This document shows positions 43,107 through 51,399 of a stretch of DNA of 64,000 bases, one piece after another. The stretch covers positions 517,708 through 581,707 of the forward strand of contig KE159600.1 in assembly GCA_000403275.2 (NCBI GenBank), in the 5' to 3' direction. The first letter of the stretch is position 1. Each line of letters opens with the position of its first letter. The position numbers were made by a program, and so were the translations under genes. A model generated the notes under the pieces. That model was not told where the DNA came from and made no database searches. It saw only the letters and a list, made by a program, of their open reading frames with translations. The DNA comes from Lachnospiraceae bacterium 28-4. Its GTDB lineage: Bacteria > Bacillota > Clostridia > Lachnospirales > Lachnospiraceae.

Positions 43107-44264
43107 CTATACTGGAACGGCCTTTCCTTTTTCCGCCATTCTTTTTTCCCACTCCCGTAGTTCCCTTACGTCTTTTCCATTCCGCACGATCTCTTCCATC
43201 ATATCCATAATCATTCTGTAATTTTCTTCTGACTGTTCGTCAAAAATAAAAGACCAGCTTTTTTCCGGGTCATTTTCATCCGCATAGCTGACGCCCTGTG
43301 CATTCGTATACAAAATTCCGGTTGCCGTTCTATGGCAGAGTCCCTCAATCTCTATCGAAGCATAAAAGGCCGCCATTTCATCGCTCCTCACCAGGTTAGG
43401 GTATTGGGTCTTATAGGTCTGCACCAGCTGTTCATACGCCTCCACATCCGCTTTGCTTTGGAATAACATATGAGCCATTTTCCCTTCCATTCCCTCCGGT
43501 ATCATGATCTCTATTCCGGTCGCCTCATTTCTGCGGAATATATAGCCCGTCAATTCCCCTTCTTCCAGCCTGTCTGTCCCAAAATATTGCGCCAGCATCG
43601 CTTTGAGCGTATCATCCACGACCATAATGCTGCCAGACATTCCAAAATCATCGCATGGAATCAGGAAAGTCCTTCCCGTACCTTGATCCGTCTGTAACTG
43701 GCAGCCATTCTCTGCAAATTTATAAATACAGCCTGTCGTTTTATCCGTAATCAAAAACTGGCCGTCTCCGTTATTCTGCACGCTGTAGAGACTGTTATCC
43801 TGGCCAAAACGCTCCTTTCCTGTAATCTGGTAGTATAGATCCCCTTTCGCTATCGATTTTTCTTTTTTTACATTGACGCCCAGCAGCTCTTCCAGCATAT
43901 CGGCCGTAACGGGGTCGTTCCTTTTTTCCCTGGCTTTTTCTTCATCCTTGCGGATTCTCTCCTGCATGTCGTCGATCGCCTTATCCAGTCCCCGCATCAT
44001 CTTATTCCACTGCTTCATTGTATAAGATCCTGCGCCGATCGGAATGGAGGTCTCTGTCTCCCCTCTTCTTACCTTATCCACAATTTCTTCTTTTCGCTTT
44101 CTGATGATATCCATCTTATCATCAGCATCCTCTTCTTTGCCGAGAAAGTCCCGGATGCTTTTGGAATTTTCCCCTTCTTTCCTGCTCCTTCCGGATCTTC
44201 CGCCATGAAAGAAGTCATCTCTCCCCGTCCGCAAGTATGTCTGCGTATTAGAAATTCCGCTCAT
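43107..44264 (-). CDS. Unrecognised 385-residue protein of the sigma-factor operon
   Basis: No confident family; it is reminiscent of Lachnospiraceae hypotheticals (DUF6033-like). No signal peptide or membrane helix. The N-terminal part is Gly/Arg/Lys-rich, residues 50-120 are strongly charged and probably coiled coil (KEEIVDKVRRGETE..., then a motif IPIGAGSYTMKQWNKMM), and the rest is a mixed fold with DDTLKAMLAQYFG and AEGVSYADENDPEKSW-type segments. It is the last gene of a four-gene operon headed by an ECF sigma factor, overlapping its upstream neighbour by 17 bases. Confidence 0.6.
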   Translation of the reverse strand: MSGISNTQTYLRTGRDDFFHGGRSGRSRKEGENSKSIRDFLGKEEDADDKMDIIRKRKEEIVDKVRRGETETSIPIGAGSYTMKQWNKMMRGLDKAIDDMQERIRKDEEKAREKRNDPVTADMLEELLGVNVKKEKSIAKGDLYYQITGKERFGQDNSLYSVQNNGDGQFLITDKTTGCIYKFAENGCQLQTDQGTGRTFLIPCDDFGMSGSIMVVDDTLKAMLAQYFGTDRLEEGELTGYIFRRNEATGIEIMIPEGMEGKMAHMLFQSKADVEAYEQLVQTYKTQYPNLVRSDEMAAFYASIEIEGLCHRTATGILYTNAQGVSYADENDPEKSWSFIFDEQSEENYRMIMDMMEEIVRNGKDVRELREWEKRMAEKGKAVPV

Positions 44265-44940
44265 CTCTTTCCTCCACCAAAGCTTCCAGCTGCCATTCTT
44301 TCAGCTTAAACACTCCTTTTTCCTTTTCACCGCCCTCATATCCGTTGAAACCGTTCGTCTTTCCGTTCTTCTCCGCCGCTTTTTCCGCACTTTCCACGCT
44401 ATCCGCATTCTGCTCCTCGCTGCTCTTGCCGATACCGTCCTCCATTTCTTCGATTTCGCGCTTCATCTGCTGTATTTTGCCATCCAGCTTAATTGCCCTT
44501 AAAATACGGTTGATATCCTCCGGCGAAAACATCCCGATAGCCCTGGCCAGATCATCTATATTATTCCTGTTTACCATCAGGCAGCCGCCTTCCGATAACG
44601 GAATACGTATCACCTGTTCCATATGATTCAAATCAATGTTTCCAAGGCATAACCATTTTCTCTCATTGTCCAGCGTAAATACCGTTCCGTTATATTCTAT
44701 CACCCCGTTTTCATTCGCCAGATAAGAATAGGGCGCGCCCTGGTTTTTCTCGCGTATCGCCGGCTTACGGCCTTCCGGCAGCTTTTCTATATTTCTTTCC
44801 GCCGGATTTTCCACAAAAGTCCCTTTGTTTTCCTTAAGTTCTTTCCCTTCCCATTGTTCCGCATCATCCCCCGAATATTTTCTTTTTACCGCTTCCCTGA
44901 AATAATGCTGAACGGAAAAACCGATTCCTCCGATTCCCAT
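44248..44940 (-). CDS. Unrecognised 230-residue protein of the sigma-factor operon
   Basis: Soluble protein of unknown family. It begins MGIGGIGFSVQHYFREAVKR, a Gly-rich start often seen in Lachnospiraceae flagellar-locus-like hypotheticals. It contains TVFTLDNERKWLCLGNIDLNHMEQVIRIPLSEGG (shown here only as a region near residues 75-108) and a long Glu/Lys/Ser-rich C-terminal third. Two bases separate it from the 155-residue gene upstream and 17 bases overlap the next, so all three are coupled. Confidence 0.6.
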   Translation of the reverse strand: MGIGGIGFSVQHYFREAVKRKYSGDDAEQWEGKELKENKGTFVENPAERNIEKLPEGRKPAIREKNQGAPYSYLANENGVIEYNGTVFTLDNERKWLCLGNIDLNHMEQVIRIPLSEGGCLMVNRNNIDDLARAIGMFSPEDINRILRAIKLDGKIQQMKREIEEMEDGIGKSSEEQNADSVESAEKAAEKNGKTNGFNGYEGGEKEKGVFKLKEWQLEALVEERDERNF

Positions 44941-44942
44941 AC

Positions 44943-45410
44943 TTACCTCCCTTTCTGGTTCATCACGGCATAAGCCATTCTCTCCATCTCATCCCCTCCA
45001 TCCTGCCGGATCTGTGATCCATGGAACAGATATGCTTTCACTTCCCCTTCATCGTTCTTTTTCTCCACATATACTTGTTGTCCTCCCTGTTCATCCCCTT
45101 CTCCTGCCCTTTCCCGTCTGGCCTTCAGCACATACCCTTCCAATACATTGATTTCCACCATATCGCATTCGCTGTACGGAATCTCTCTTACCGAAACTTC
45201 TTTCCCCGTTTTTAAAGCCGTATTCGTTTCCATCCGAACATGCATGCTCCTTTGCAGACTGCTGCGGAAACTGTCTTCTTCCTGCCTTACCCTGCCGCTT
45301 TCCGCCGGAATATCATAGGACTTTTTTCCGTTTATTTTTCCCGGCCCTTTATTCATTCCCTTTGCATCCGCCACGCCCTTATTCCACTCATAGATCCGCA
45401 TCCTTGCCAC
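44943..45410 (-). CDS. Unrecognised 155-residue protein of the sigma-factor operon
   Basis: Small charged protein without signal or membrane segment. The region SVREIPYSECDMVEINVLEG near residue 75 and a Gly/Glu-rich turn region follow a basic N-terminal third. Its start overlaps the sigma-factor gene by 23 bases, indicating translational coupling. No homology recognised; it could be an anti-sigma or secreted structural component only in principle, with no motif to support either. Confidence 0.55.
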   Translation of the reverse strand: MARMRIYEWNKGVADAKGMNKGPGKINGKKSYDIPAESGRVRQEEDSFRSSLQRSMHVRMETNTALKTGKEVSVREIPYSECDMVEINVLEGYVLKARRERAGEGDEQGGQQVYVEKKNDEGEVKAYLFHGSQIRQDGGDEMERMAYAVMNQKGR

Positions 45411-45945
45411 CTTCTTTCAGAGCCCTTTCCGTAAGGCCCATGCCCTTTCTTTCCGTTCCATACAGAATCCGTTCTTTCATCAGTTCCCTGCCCCGGCGGA
45501 GCCTCGTCTTAACCGCCCCTTCCCCCAAATCCATCACCTGGGAAATCTCCTTAATGGAATAATCTTCATAATAAAACAAATACAATGGATTGCGGTAAGC
45601 CGCCGGCAGTTCCATCACATGCCATAATGTTTCATCTTCTTCCACAAACGGAAGATGGAAATGCTTCATCTCACATTCCGGCACTTCATCAAACGCCACA
45701 GTTCTTGAAAACCATGCGCTTTTCTGAATATCATAACAAATATTAATAACGACCCGGATAAACCACGCCTTTTCATGATTTTCGCTGTCAAACGAAGGCT
45801 TCGCCTTTAAATATCTGCAAAAAGCTTCCTGCACCACGTCTTCGGCATCCGCCTTACTTTTCATGTTGGAAAAAGCAACGCGGTATAATATGTCTTTATA
45901 TTTCGCAAACGGTGCCTCCGCTTCCTTTTCCTTACCTCTCAGCAT
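45388..45945 (-). CDS. ECF-type RNA polymerase sigma factor
   Basis: A 185-residue sigma-70 family member. Region 2 is at residues 13-80 (ILYRVAFSNMKSKADAEDVVQEAFCRYLKAKP and on, the usual core-binding and -10 segment); region 4 is at about 105-160 (YRNPLYLFYYEDYSIKEISQVMDLGEGAVKTRLRRGR) with the helix-turn-helix. Expected to direct transcription of a small regulon, possibly its own operon. No recognisable anti-sigma gene with a membrane segment follows, which is unusual for ECF loci; three soluble unknown proteins follow instead. Confidence 0.88.
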   Translation of the reverse strand: MLRGKEKEAEAPFAKYKDILYRVAFSNMKSKADAEDVVQEAFCRYLKAKPSFDSENHEKAWFIRVVINICYDIQKSAWFSRTVAFDEVPECEMKHFHLPFVEEDETLWHVMELPAAYRNPLYLFYYEDYSIKEISQVMDLGEGAVKTRLRRGRELMKERILYGTERKGMGLTERALKEGGKDADL

Positions 45946-46058
45946 AATGCCCCCTCATCCTAAGTTCTTATATATGTAATACGATTCATATACCGGAAAA
46001 GTTTCATATGGACTCATTTTTCTATATATTTTACCAATACTTCTTCCATTATACAATA

Positions 46059-46095
46059 ACGGCGTTCCATAAGCTTTTCACCTATGGAACGCCGT
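46059..46095 (-). terminator. Terminator of the araA-araB-araD operon
   Basis: ACGGCGTTCCATA (46059-46071) pairs with TATGGAACGCCGT (46083-46095) across an 11-base loop, 27 bases past the araD stop; a T-rich stretch follows on the minus strand. Confidence 0.75.
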
Positions 46096-46121
46096 CCTTT
46101 TGCCTTATATCGCCGTCTTTC

Positions 46122-46811
46122 CTATTGCTGTCCGTAATAAGCATTTTCTCCATGCTTTCTATAATAATGTTTATCCTGCAATTCCTGCGGTGCCGGAGCC
46201 ACTTTCGGCTGGATCATTTCACATCTTGCCGCCATCTTGGCCACCTCCTCCAGCACTACCGCATTATGAACTGCCTCATGGGCGTCCTTTCCCCATGTAA
46301 ACGGCCCGTGATTCTTGCAAAGCACTGCCGGAACCGCGATGTAGTCCTTATCTGCAAAATAGTCCGCAATCAAAAGCCCTGTATTTTTTTCATATGCGCC
46401 TTCGATCTCTTCTTTTGTCAGACATCTTACGCAGGGGATCTCGCCATACATATAATCCGCATGGGTCGTTCCATAACATGGAATCCCTCTCCCGGCCTGC
46501 GCCCAGCTCGTCGCCCAGGAAGAGTGGGTATGTACGATCCCTCCTATTTTCGGAAACGCTTTATATAATTCCAAATGGGTCGGCGTATCGGAGGAAGGAT
46601 TGTACCTTCCTTCCACCTTATTGCCTTCCAAATCCATAACAACCATATCTTCCGGCGTCAGTTTATCATATTCCACGCCGCTCGGCTTGATGACAAAGAG
46701 TCCCTTTTCCCTGTCGATCCCGCTCACGTTGCCCCAGGTAAAAGTCACAAGCCCGTATTTCGGAAGCTGCATATTCGCTTCATATACCTCTTTTTTCAAT
46801 TCTTCTAACAT
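46122..46811 (-). CDS. araD: L-ribulose-5-phosphate 4-epimerase
   Basis: A 229-residue class II aldolase-fold enzyme converting L-ribulose 5-phosphate to D-xylulose 5-phosphate. Phosphate-binding GNVSG is near residue 27 and the zinc-binding HTHS with a further His in [10 protein letters not shown] near residue 95-120. Length and the start MLEELKKEV match AraD; the ORF extends to 46853 but without family similarity or a clear ribosome site. Last gene of the ara operon. Confidence 0.93.
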   Translation of the reverse strand: MLEELKKEVYEANMQLPKYGLVTFTWGNVSGIDREKGLFVIKPSGVEYDKLTPEDMVVMDLEGNKVEGRYNPSSDTPTHLELYKAFPKIGGIVHTHSSWATSWAQAGRGIPCYGTTHADYMYGEIPCVRCLTKEEIEGAYEKNTGLLIADYFADKDYIAVPAVLCKNHGPFTWGKDAHEAVHNAVVLEEVAKMAARCEMIQPKVAPAPQELQDKHYYRKHGENAYYGQQ

Positions 46812-46888
46812 ATCTAACCATGCCTTTCTTATCGCGCTGCCGATGCAACGCAAATGCGATACGAAAGCTGCGCAAATGCCGAGCAGAT

Positions 46889-48481
46889 TTACCGAATGCT
46901 TTCCACCGCCGCTTTTTCGATCGGGAAGCCGGCTTTGTAACGCTTTATAAATGCGTCAAACCCCGCCACATCTTCTGCCACAGGTTCCATCTTGCTTCCC
47001 TTGTTTCCTGCAAATACCGATTCGTTCAAATAACGGGCCAGATCTTCCCCGTCCTTCTTATTCCGCATATAAGCGGCCAGCACCGCAATTCCCCATGCGC
47101 CGCCTTCTCCGGCCGTTTCCATAACGGAAACGGGAGCGTCCATAGCTGCCGCAAGTATTCCCTGTCCTACTCCCTTTGTTTTAAACAGGCCGCCATGTCC
47201 GAATATTTCATCCGCCTGTACTTTTTCTTCCTTGAACAAAATATCGGAACCAATTTTCAAAGCAGCCAGTGAAGAATAAAGGTGTGTCCGCATAAAGTTC
47301 GCCAGATTAAACTTACAGTCCACATCCCTGACAAACAGAGGACGGCCCTCTTCAAAGCCAGTTACCGGCTCGCCGGAAAAATAGCAGTAGGACAACAAAC
47401 CGCCACAGTCCTTATCGCCTTCCAGCGCCTTATTGTACAAAGTTCCGAAAAGCTTATCCATATCTACTTCCATGCCAAATGTTACCATAAATTCTTTAAA
47501 AAGATTGACCCATGCATTCAAATCCGAAGTACAGTTGTTACAATGCACCATACCGACCAGGCTCCCGTCCGGCGTCGTCACCAGATCGATCTCAGGATAT
47601 ACTTTGGAAAGCTCCTTTTCCAAAACAATCATAGAAAAAACGCTGGTTCCTGCCGATACATTGCCCGTGCGTACGGCTACGCTGTTCGTTGCCGCCATGC
47701 CCGTTCCCGCATCGCCCTCGGGCGGACATACGGGAATGCCGGCCTTTAGTCTGCCGGAAGCGTCCAGCAGCTTTGCGCCTTCTTCCGTCAAAGTTCCGGC
47801 ATTTTCGCCGGCCACTAATACTTCAGGAAGGATCTCTTTCAGTTTCCACGGATATTTTTCTTCCGCTGTCAGTTCGTCGAACTGCTCCAGCATTCTCGCA
47901 TAATAATCTTTTGTATCCGTATCGATAGGGAACATACCGGAAGCGTCTCCCACTCCCAACACTTTCTTTCCTGTCATTTTCCAATGCACATATCCCGCAA
48001 GAGTCGTCAGATAATTGATATCCTTTACATGTTCTTCTTTGTTCAGTATTGCCTGGCGCAAATGAGCAATACTCCATCTTTGGGGAATGTTGTATTGGAA
48101 GAGCTTCGTCAGTTCCTCCGCCGCTTCTCCGGTAATCGTATTTCTCCATGTGCGGAAAGGCACCAGAAGCTCCCCTTCTTTATTAAACGCCATATATCCG
48201 TGCATCATGGCGCTGAAACCGATGCTTCCCACCGTTTCCAGCGCGACTCCGTACTGCTTCTCCACATCTGCCGCCAGTTCGCCGTAGCTGTCCTGCAAGC
48301 CTTTCCAAACCATATCCAGGCTATAGGTCCAGATATTATTTTCATACTGGTTCTCCCATTCATAACTCCCCGATGCAATAGGGGAATGGTCTTCCCCTAT
48401 CAGCACCGCTTTGATTCTGGTAGAACCGAATTCTATGCCAAGCGCCGTCCTGCCGCTTATAATCATTTCTTTTCTATCCAT
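46889..48481 (-). CDS. araB: Ribulokinase-type FGGY kinase
   Basis: A 530-residue FGGY sugar kinase that should phosphorylate L-ribulose. ATP-domain segment [16 protein letters not shown] is near residue 11, phosphate-2 loop [12 protein letters not shown] near 285, and the adenosine-loop [20 protein letters not shown] near 435. It is flanked by araA and araD with short gaps, which fixes the substrate better than sequence alone. The start at 48481 has GCGGG about 8 bases upstream; ATGs at 48487 and 48508 are in frame. Confidence 0.9.
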   Translation of the reverse strand: MDRKEMIISGRTALGIEFGSTRIKAVLIGEDHSPIASGSYEWENQYENNIWTYSLDMVWKGLQDSYGELAADVEKQYGVALETVGSIGFSAMMHGYMAFNKEGELLVPFRTWRNTITGEAAEELTKLFQYNIPQRWSIAHLRQAILNKEEHVKDINYLTTLAGYVHWKMTGKKVLGVGDASGMFPIDTDTKDYYARMLEQFDELTAEEKYPWKLKEILPEVLVAGENAGTLTEEGAKLLDASGRLKAGIPVCPPEGDAGTGMAATNSVAVRTGNVSAGTSVFSMIVLEKELSKVYPEIDLVTTPDGSLVGMVHCNNCTSDLNAWVNLFKEFMVTFGMEVDMDKLFGTLYNKALEGDKDCGGLLSYCYFSGEPVTGFEEGRPLFVRDVDCKFNLANFMRTHLYSSLAALKIGSDILFKEEKVQADEIFGHGGLFKTKGVGQGILAAAMDAPVSVMETAGEGGAWGIAVLAAYMRNKKDGEDLARYLNESVFAGNKGSKMEPVAEDVAGFDAFIKRYKAGFPIEKAAVESIR

Positions 48482-48524
48482 TGCCATATCCCGCCTTTCC
48501 CGATCCATGCCTCCCGATCCGCTT

Positions 48525-50021
48525 CTATCTGAATACGACCTCGTTCCATCTCAGTTCATTTTTAAAGTTTCGGATCGTTGTATCGTTGTCGATCACTACG
48601 CTCTCAATTCCCATAGCTGCTGCCCAGTCTACCATCTGATCCACGCCAAGGTCATAGGAGAATGCCGTATGGTGAGCGCCTCCTGCCAGAATCCACGCTT
48701 CCGCGCCCGTTTTCAAGTTCGGCTGCGGCGTCCAGAACGCGGTGGCAACCGGAAGCTTGGGCATCGGTTTCTCTACCGCTTTGCAGTCAACGGCATTGAT
48801 GATCAGACGGAATCTGTTCCCAAGATCGATCAGGGAAGTTGCTACCGCCGGCCCTGTCTTGGAGGTAAATACAAGACGCGCAGGATCCTCCCTGTCGCCC
48901 ATGGAAAGCGGATTTACTTTAATGCCAATCTTTCCTTCCGCCACCGTAGGGCATACTTCCAGCATATGCGCCTGCAGAATTCCTTCTTTGCCCGGTACTA
49001 AATTATAGGTATAATCTTCCATAAAGGAAGTTCCCTTCGCATCCTTCATTCCCGAAGTCATAATCTTCATCAGGCGAACCATGGCAGCCGTCTTCCAGTC
49101 GCCTTCTGCCCCGAAACCATATCCTTTTTCCATCAGCCTTTGGATTGCCAATCCGGGAAGCTGCTGCAAACCGCCCAAATCGCCGAAATGAGTAACGATC
49201 GCCTGATAGTTTTTCTCTTCCAGGAATTTCTCAAAGCCGATTTCAATTCCTGCCTGAACCGCCACATGTTTTCTGAACTCCGCTTCGTCCCTGCCTTCCA
49301 GTAAGATATCATATTTCGAATAATACTCATCTACCAAGGCATTGACATCTCCCTCCGCAACATCTTTTACATATTCCGTAATTTCATTGATCGGATATGC
49401 ATCGATTTCCCAGCCGAATTTTATCTGTGCTTCTACCTTATCGCCTTCCGTTACCGCAACGTTTCTCATATTATCCGCAACGCGGCATACACGGATATGG
49501 GAGGATTCCATAATCCCGATCGCCGTGCGCATCCAATCCGCGATCTTTTTCTGCACTTCCTTGTCATTCCAATGTCCTACTACGATCTTTCTCTCGATTC
49601 CCATACGGCTCACAATATGCCCATATTCCCTGTCGCCGTGGGCAGACTGATTCTCGTTCATAAAGTCCATATCGATCGCATCATACGGAATCTCCTCGTT
49701 AAATTGTGTATGTAAATGCATCAGGGGTTTCCTGTACTCCTGCAGCCCGAGTATCCATGATTTCGCCGGTGAAAATGTATGCATCCATGTAATCACGCCC
49801 GCACATTCTTCATCCGCATTCGCTTCATTAAACGTTTTTCTGATAAGCTCATTTGTAATCAGAGTCGGCTTCCACACTACTTCAAAAGGCAGAAGCCCGC
49901 ATTTATTCAGATTTTCCACGATAATTCTGGAATGTTCCGCAACATTTGCAAGACATTCATCCCCATACAGATCCTGTGATCCTGTACAAAACCAAAATTT
50001 GTAGTCTTTTCCTGTTTTCAT
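48525..50021 (-). CDS. araA: L-arabinose isomerase
   Basis: A 498-residue enzyme interconverting L-arabinose and L-ribulose, manganese-dependent. The N-terminal [15 protein letters not shown], the [11 protein letters not shown] segment and the metal/catalytic region [14 protein letters not shown] and HMLEVCP are characteristic. The start at 50021 has GGAGG 9 bases upstream; the in-frame ATG at 50036 does not. First gene of the ara operon, with a promoter at about 50163-50134 and palindromic leader sequence. Confidence 0.96.
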   Translation of the reverse strand: MKTGKDYKFWFCTGSQDLYGDECLANVAEHSRIIVENLNKCGLLPFEVVWKPTLITNELIRKTFNEANADEECAGVITWMHTFSPAKSWILGLQEYRKPLMHLHTQFNEEIPYDAIDMDFMNENQSAHGDREYGHIVSRMGIERKIVVGHWNDKEVQKKIADWMRTAIGIMESSHIRVCRVADNMRNVAVTEGDKVEAQIKFGWEIDAYPINEITEYVKDVAEGDVNALVDEYYSKYDILLEGRDEAEFRKHVAVQAGIEIGFEKFLEEKNYQAIVTHFGDLGGLQQLPGLAIQRLMEKGYGFGAEGDWKTAAMVRLMKIMTSGMKDAKGTSFMEDYTYNLVPGKEGILQAHMLEVCPTVAEGKIGIKVNPLSMGDREDPARLVFTSKTGPAVATSLIDLGNRFRLIINAVDCKAVEKPMPKLPVATAFWTPQPNLKTGAEAWILAGGAHHTAFSYDLGVDQMVDWAAAMGIESVVIDNDTTIRNFKNELRWNEVVFR

Positions 50022-50066
50022 TCTACCATCCTCCATTTTCCCAATATTAGCGTACCCATGCTATGC

Positions 50067-50094
50067 GTACTCATGTTACGCGTAACATGAGTAC
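50067..50094. promoter_or_regulatory. 28-bp perfect palindrome in the araA leader
   Basis: GTACTCATGTTACG followed by its exact reverse complement CGTAACATGAGTAC, centred between 50080 and 50081. The left half extends a degenerate 15-bp direct repeat (CGTACCCATGCTATG, CGTACTCATGTTACG). It lies between the predicted transcript start and the araA ribosome site, so it could be a repressor operator or an mRNA hairpin. Confidence 0.6.
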
Positions 50095-50133
50095 GTGTTT
50101 ACGCGCGACTGCTATCGCTGTCTTTCTATTCTT

Positions 50134-50163
50134 ATTTTATTTCTTCCCCTCCAAACTTGTCAA
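50134..50163 (-). promoter_or_regulatory. Sigma-70 promoter of the ara operon
   Basis: Minus strand TTGACA (50163-50158) and TAAAAT (50139-50134), spacer 18 bases. Predicted start near 50127, leader of about 105 bases to araA. Confidence 0.65.
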
Positions 50164-50182
50164 TATTAAGTCATCAAAAAAT

Positions 50183-50209
50183 TAGTACAAATAAAAAATA
50201 GTTGTACTA
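50183..50209. promoter_or_regulatory. Inverted repeat TAGTACAA-N11-TTGTACTA, candidate AraR site
   Basis: Perfect 8-bp inverted arms at 50183-50190 and 50202-50209. The GTACAAAT and AGTTGTAC halves match the half sites of the Bacillus AraR operator (ATTTGTAC-GTACAAAT) but in outward order. It lies about 20 bp upstream of the araA -35 box and 17 bases from the end of the Mrr-like gene. Assignment to AraR is inferred. Confidence 0.5.
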
Positions 50210-50225
50210 CTATTTAATAGGACAA

Positions 50226-50708
50226 CTATTTTTCCTCCATCATATTTTCCAAATACCCTCTGTCCCATAACAATATTTTCAGCTTCCGGGCCGCATTCAC
50301 CGCGGGCGCGGTAAAATACTGGTTGGTCATAACCGCGCCTACCATGCGGTCGTAGTAGTCCCTGCCGGCATATGCTTCCTGCACCGCTTTGACTCCCACC
50401 GGATCAGTATAACATTTGCATTGCACCGCATAAGTGACGCCGTCCTTTTCCGCCAATATGTCCACACCATAATCCCCGCTGCCCTTCGTCACCTCCACAT
50501 CGATAAATCCGCTGTCCTTTAACAGCTTGGCACAGAAATACTCAAACTCATGTCCCTCCATATCGTCAAGGAACCCCATCTTTTTTCTTTTATAAAAACG
50601 CACCGCCCAAAATATAATAAAAATGGCCGCGGCCAAAACCACCATTACAGTTATTATTGTCATTATCTCCGGCTCCGGTGCCAAAAATATCTGCTTTTTT
50701 TCATTCAT
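50226..50708 (-). CDS. Membrane-anchored Mrr-like restriction endonuclease domain protein
   Basis: A 160-residue protein: one N-terminal transmembrane helix at about 16-37, a basic stop-transfer segment RFYKRKK, then an Mrr_cat-type PD-(D/E)XK nuclease domain. Catalytic pattern: Glu55 in GHEFEYFCA, D79 and D83 in GDYGVD, and Q96-C-K98 in YAVQCK. Such membrane-bound Mrr domains are frequent in Firmicutes; they may act on foreign or stress-exposed DNA, but the role is unclear. Not adjacent to a methyltransferase. Leftward, ending just upstream of the ara promoter. Confidence 0.8.
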   Translation of the reverse strand: MNEKKQIFLAPEPEIMTIITVMVVLAAAIFIIFWAVRFYKRKKMGFLDDMEGHEFEYFCAKLLKDSGFIDVEVTKGSGDYGVDILAEKDGVTYAVQCKCYTDPVGVKAVQEAYAGRDYYDRMVGAVMTNQYFTAPAVNAARKLKILLWDRGYLENMMEEK

Positions 50709-50889
50709 TTTTTATCTTCCTTTTTAAATATTATCTTTCGTTCTTTCTATTGTTTTTTAATTTTTTTATTTTATGTAATTTTCAGTTGCATACTCTATTG
50801 TCCTATTATAAAATATAAAATCATATCACCTGTTTCATCGCCAGAATACATAAACCATACAACTATTTTCCAAATGGAGGTATCTATAT

Positions 50890-51315
50890 ATGTTTGATTT
50901 TAAATTCGACTGGTGCAAAGAAATGGAATGCGGCGTTCCGGCTATTGACGACCAGCATCAAATATTATTTCATATCGGCCGCGAAATGGAACAGCTCATC
51001 ATGCACGGCTGCCAGAATGCCACTACAAAGGAATTGCTGGATATCGTCTGCGAGTTAAGAGAATATACGTCCTATCACTTCTATACGGAAGAAGATCTGA
51101 TGCTGAAATATAACTATCCCGAAACTGACCAGCACAAGCAATCCCATGCTGTATTCCGCGCCAGCATCATTGATATAGACCTTCCCAGACTGGGAAAACA
51201 TCCCGAAGAAATGGTGCCCCAGATCAAAGACCATTTACAGGATTTTTTGTTTAACCATGTTATGGTAGAAGATCAGGCATTAGGCCGGTATCTTGTATCC
51301 TCCATGAAAGAATAA
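50890..51315 (+). CDS. Bacteriohemerythrin
   Basis: A 141-residue four-helix di-iron oxygen-binding protein. All seven iron ligands are visible: H23, H63, E67, H82, H86, H123 and D128. Length is typical for a single-domain bacterial hemerythrin. In anaerobes these proteins are thought to bind or sense oxygen, or store iron. GGAGG lies about 10 bases before the ATG. Stand-alone gene, divergent from the Mrr-like gene. Confidence 0.93.
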   Translation: MFDFKFDWCKEMECGVPAIDDQHQILFHIGREMEQLIMHGCQNATTKELLDIVCELREYTSYHFYTEEDLMLKYNYPETDQHKQSHAVFRASIIDIDLPRLGKHPEEMVPQIKDHLQDFLFNHVMVEDQALGRYLVSSMKE

Positions 51316-51399
51316 TACATATTCCAATATCATTATATAAAAATTCCAAAAGACAGGCAACGGACATATCCCATCAGATAATATGTCCGTTGCCTCTTT

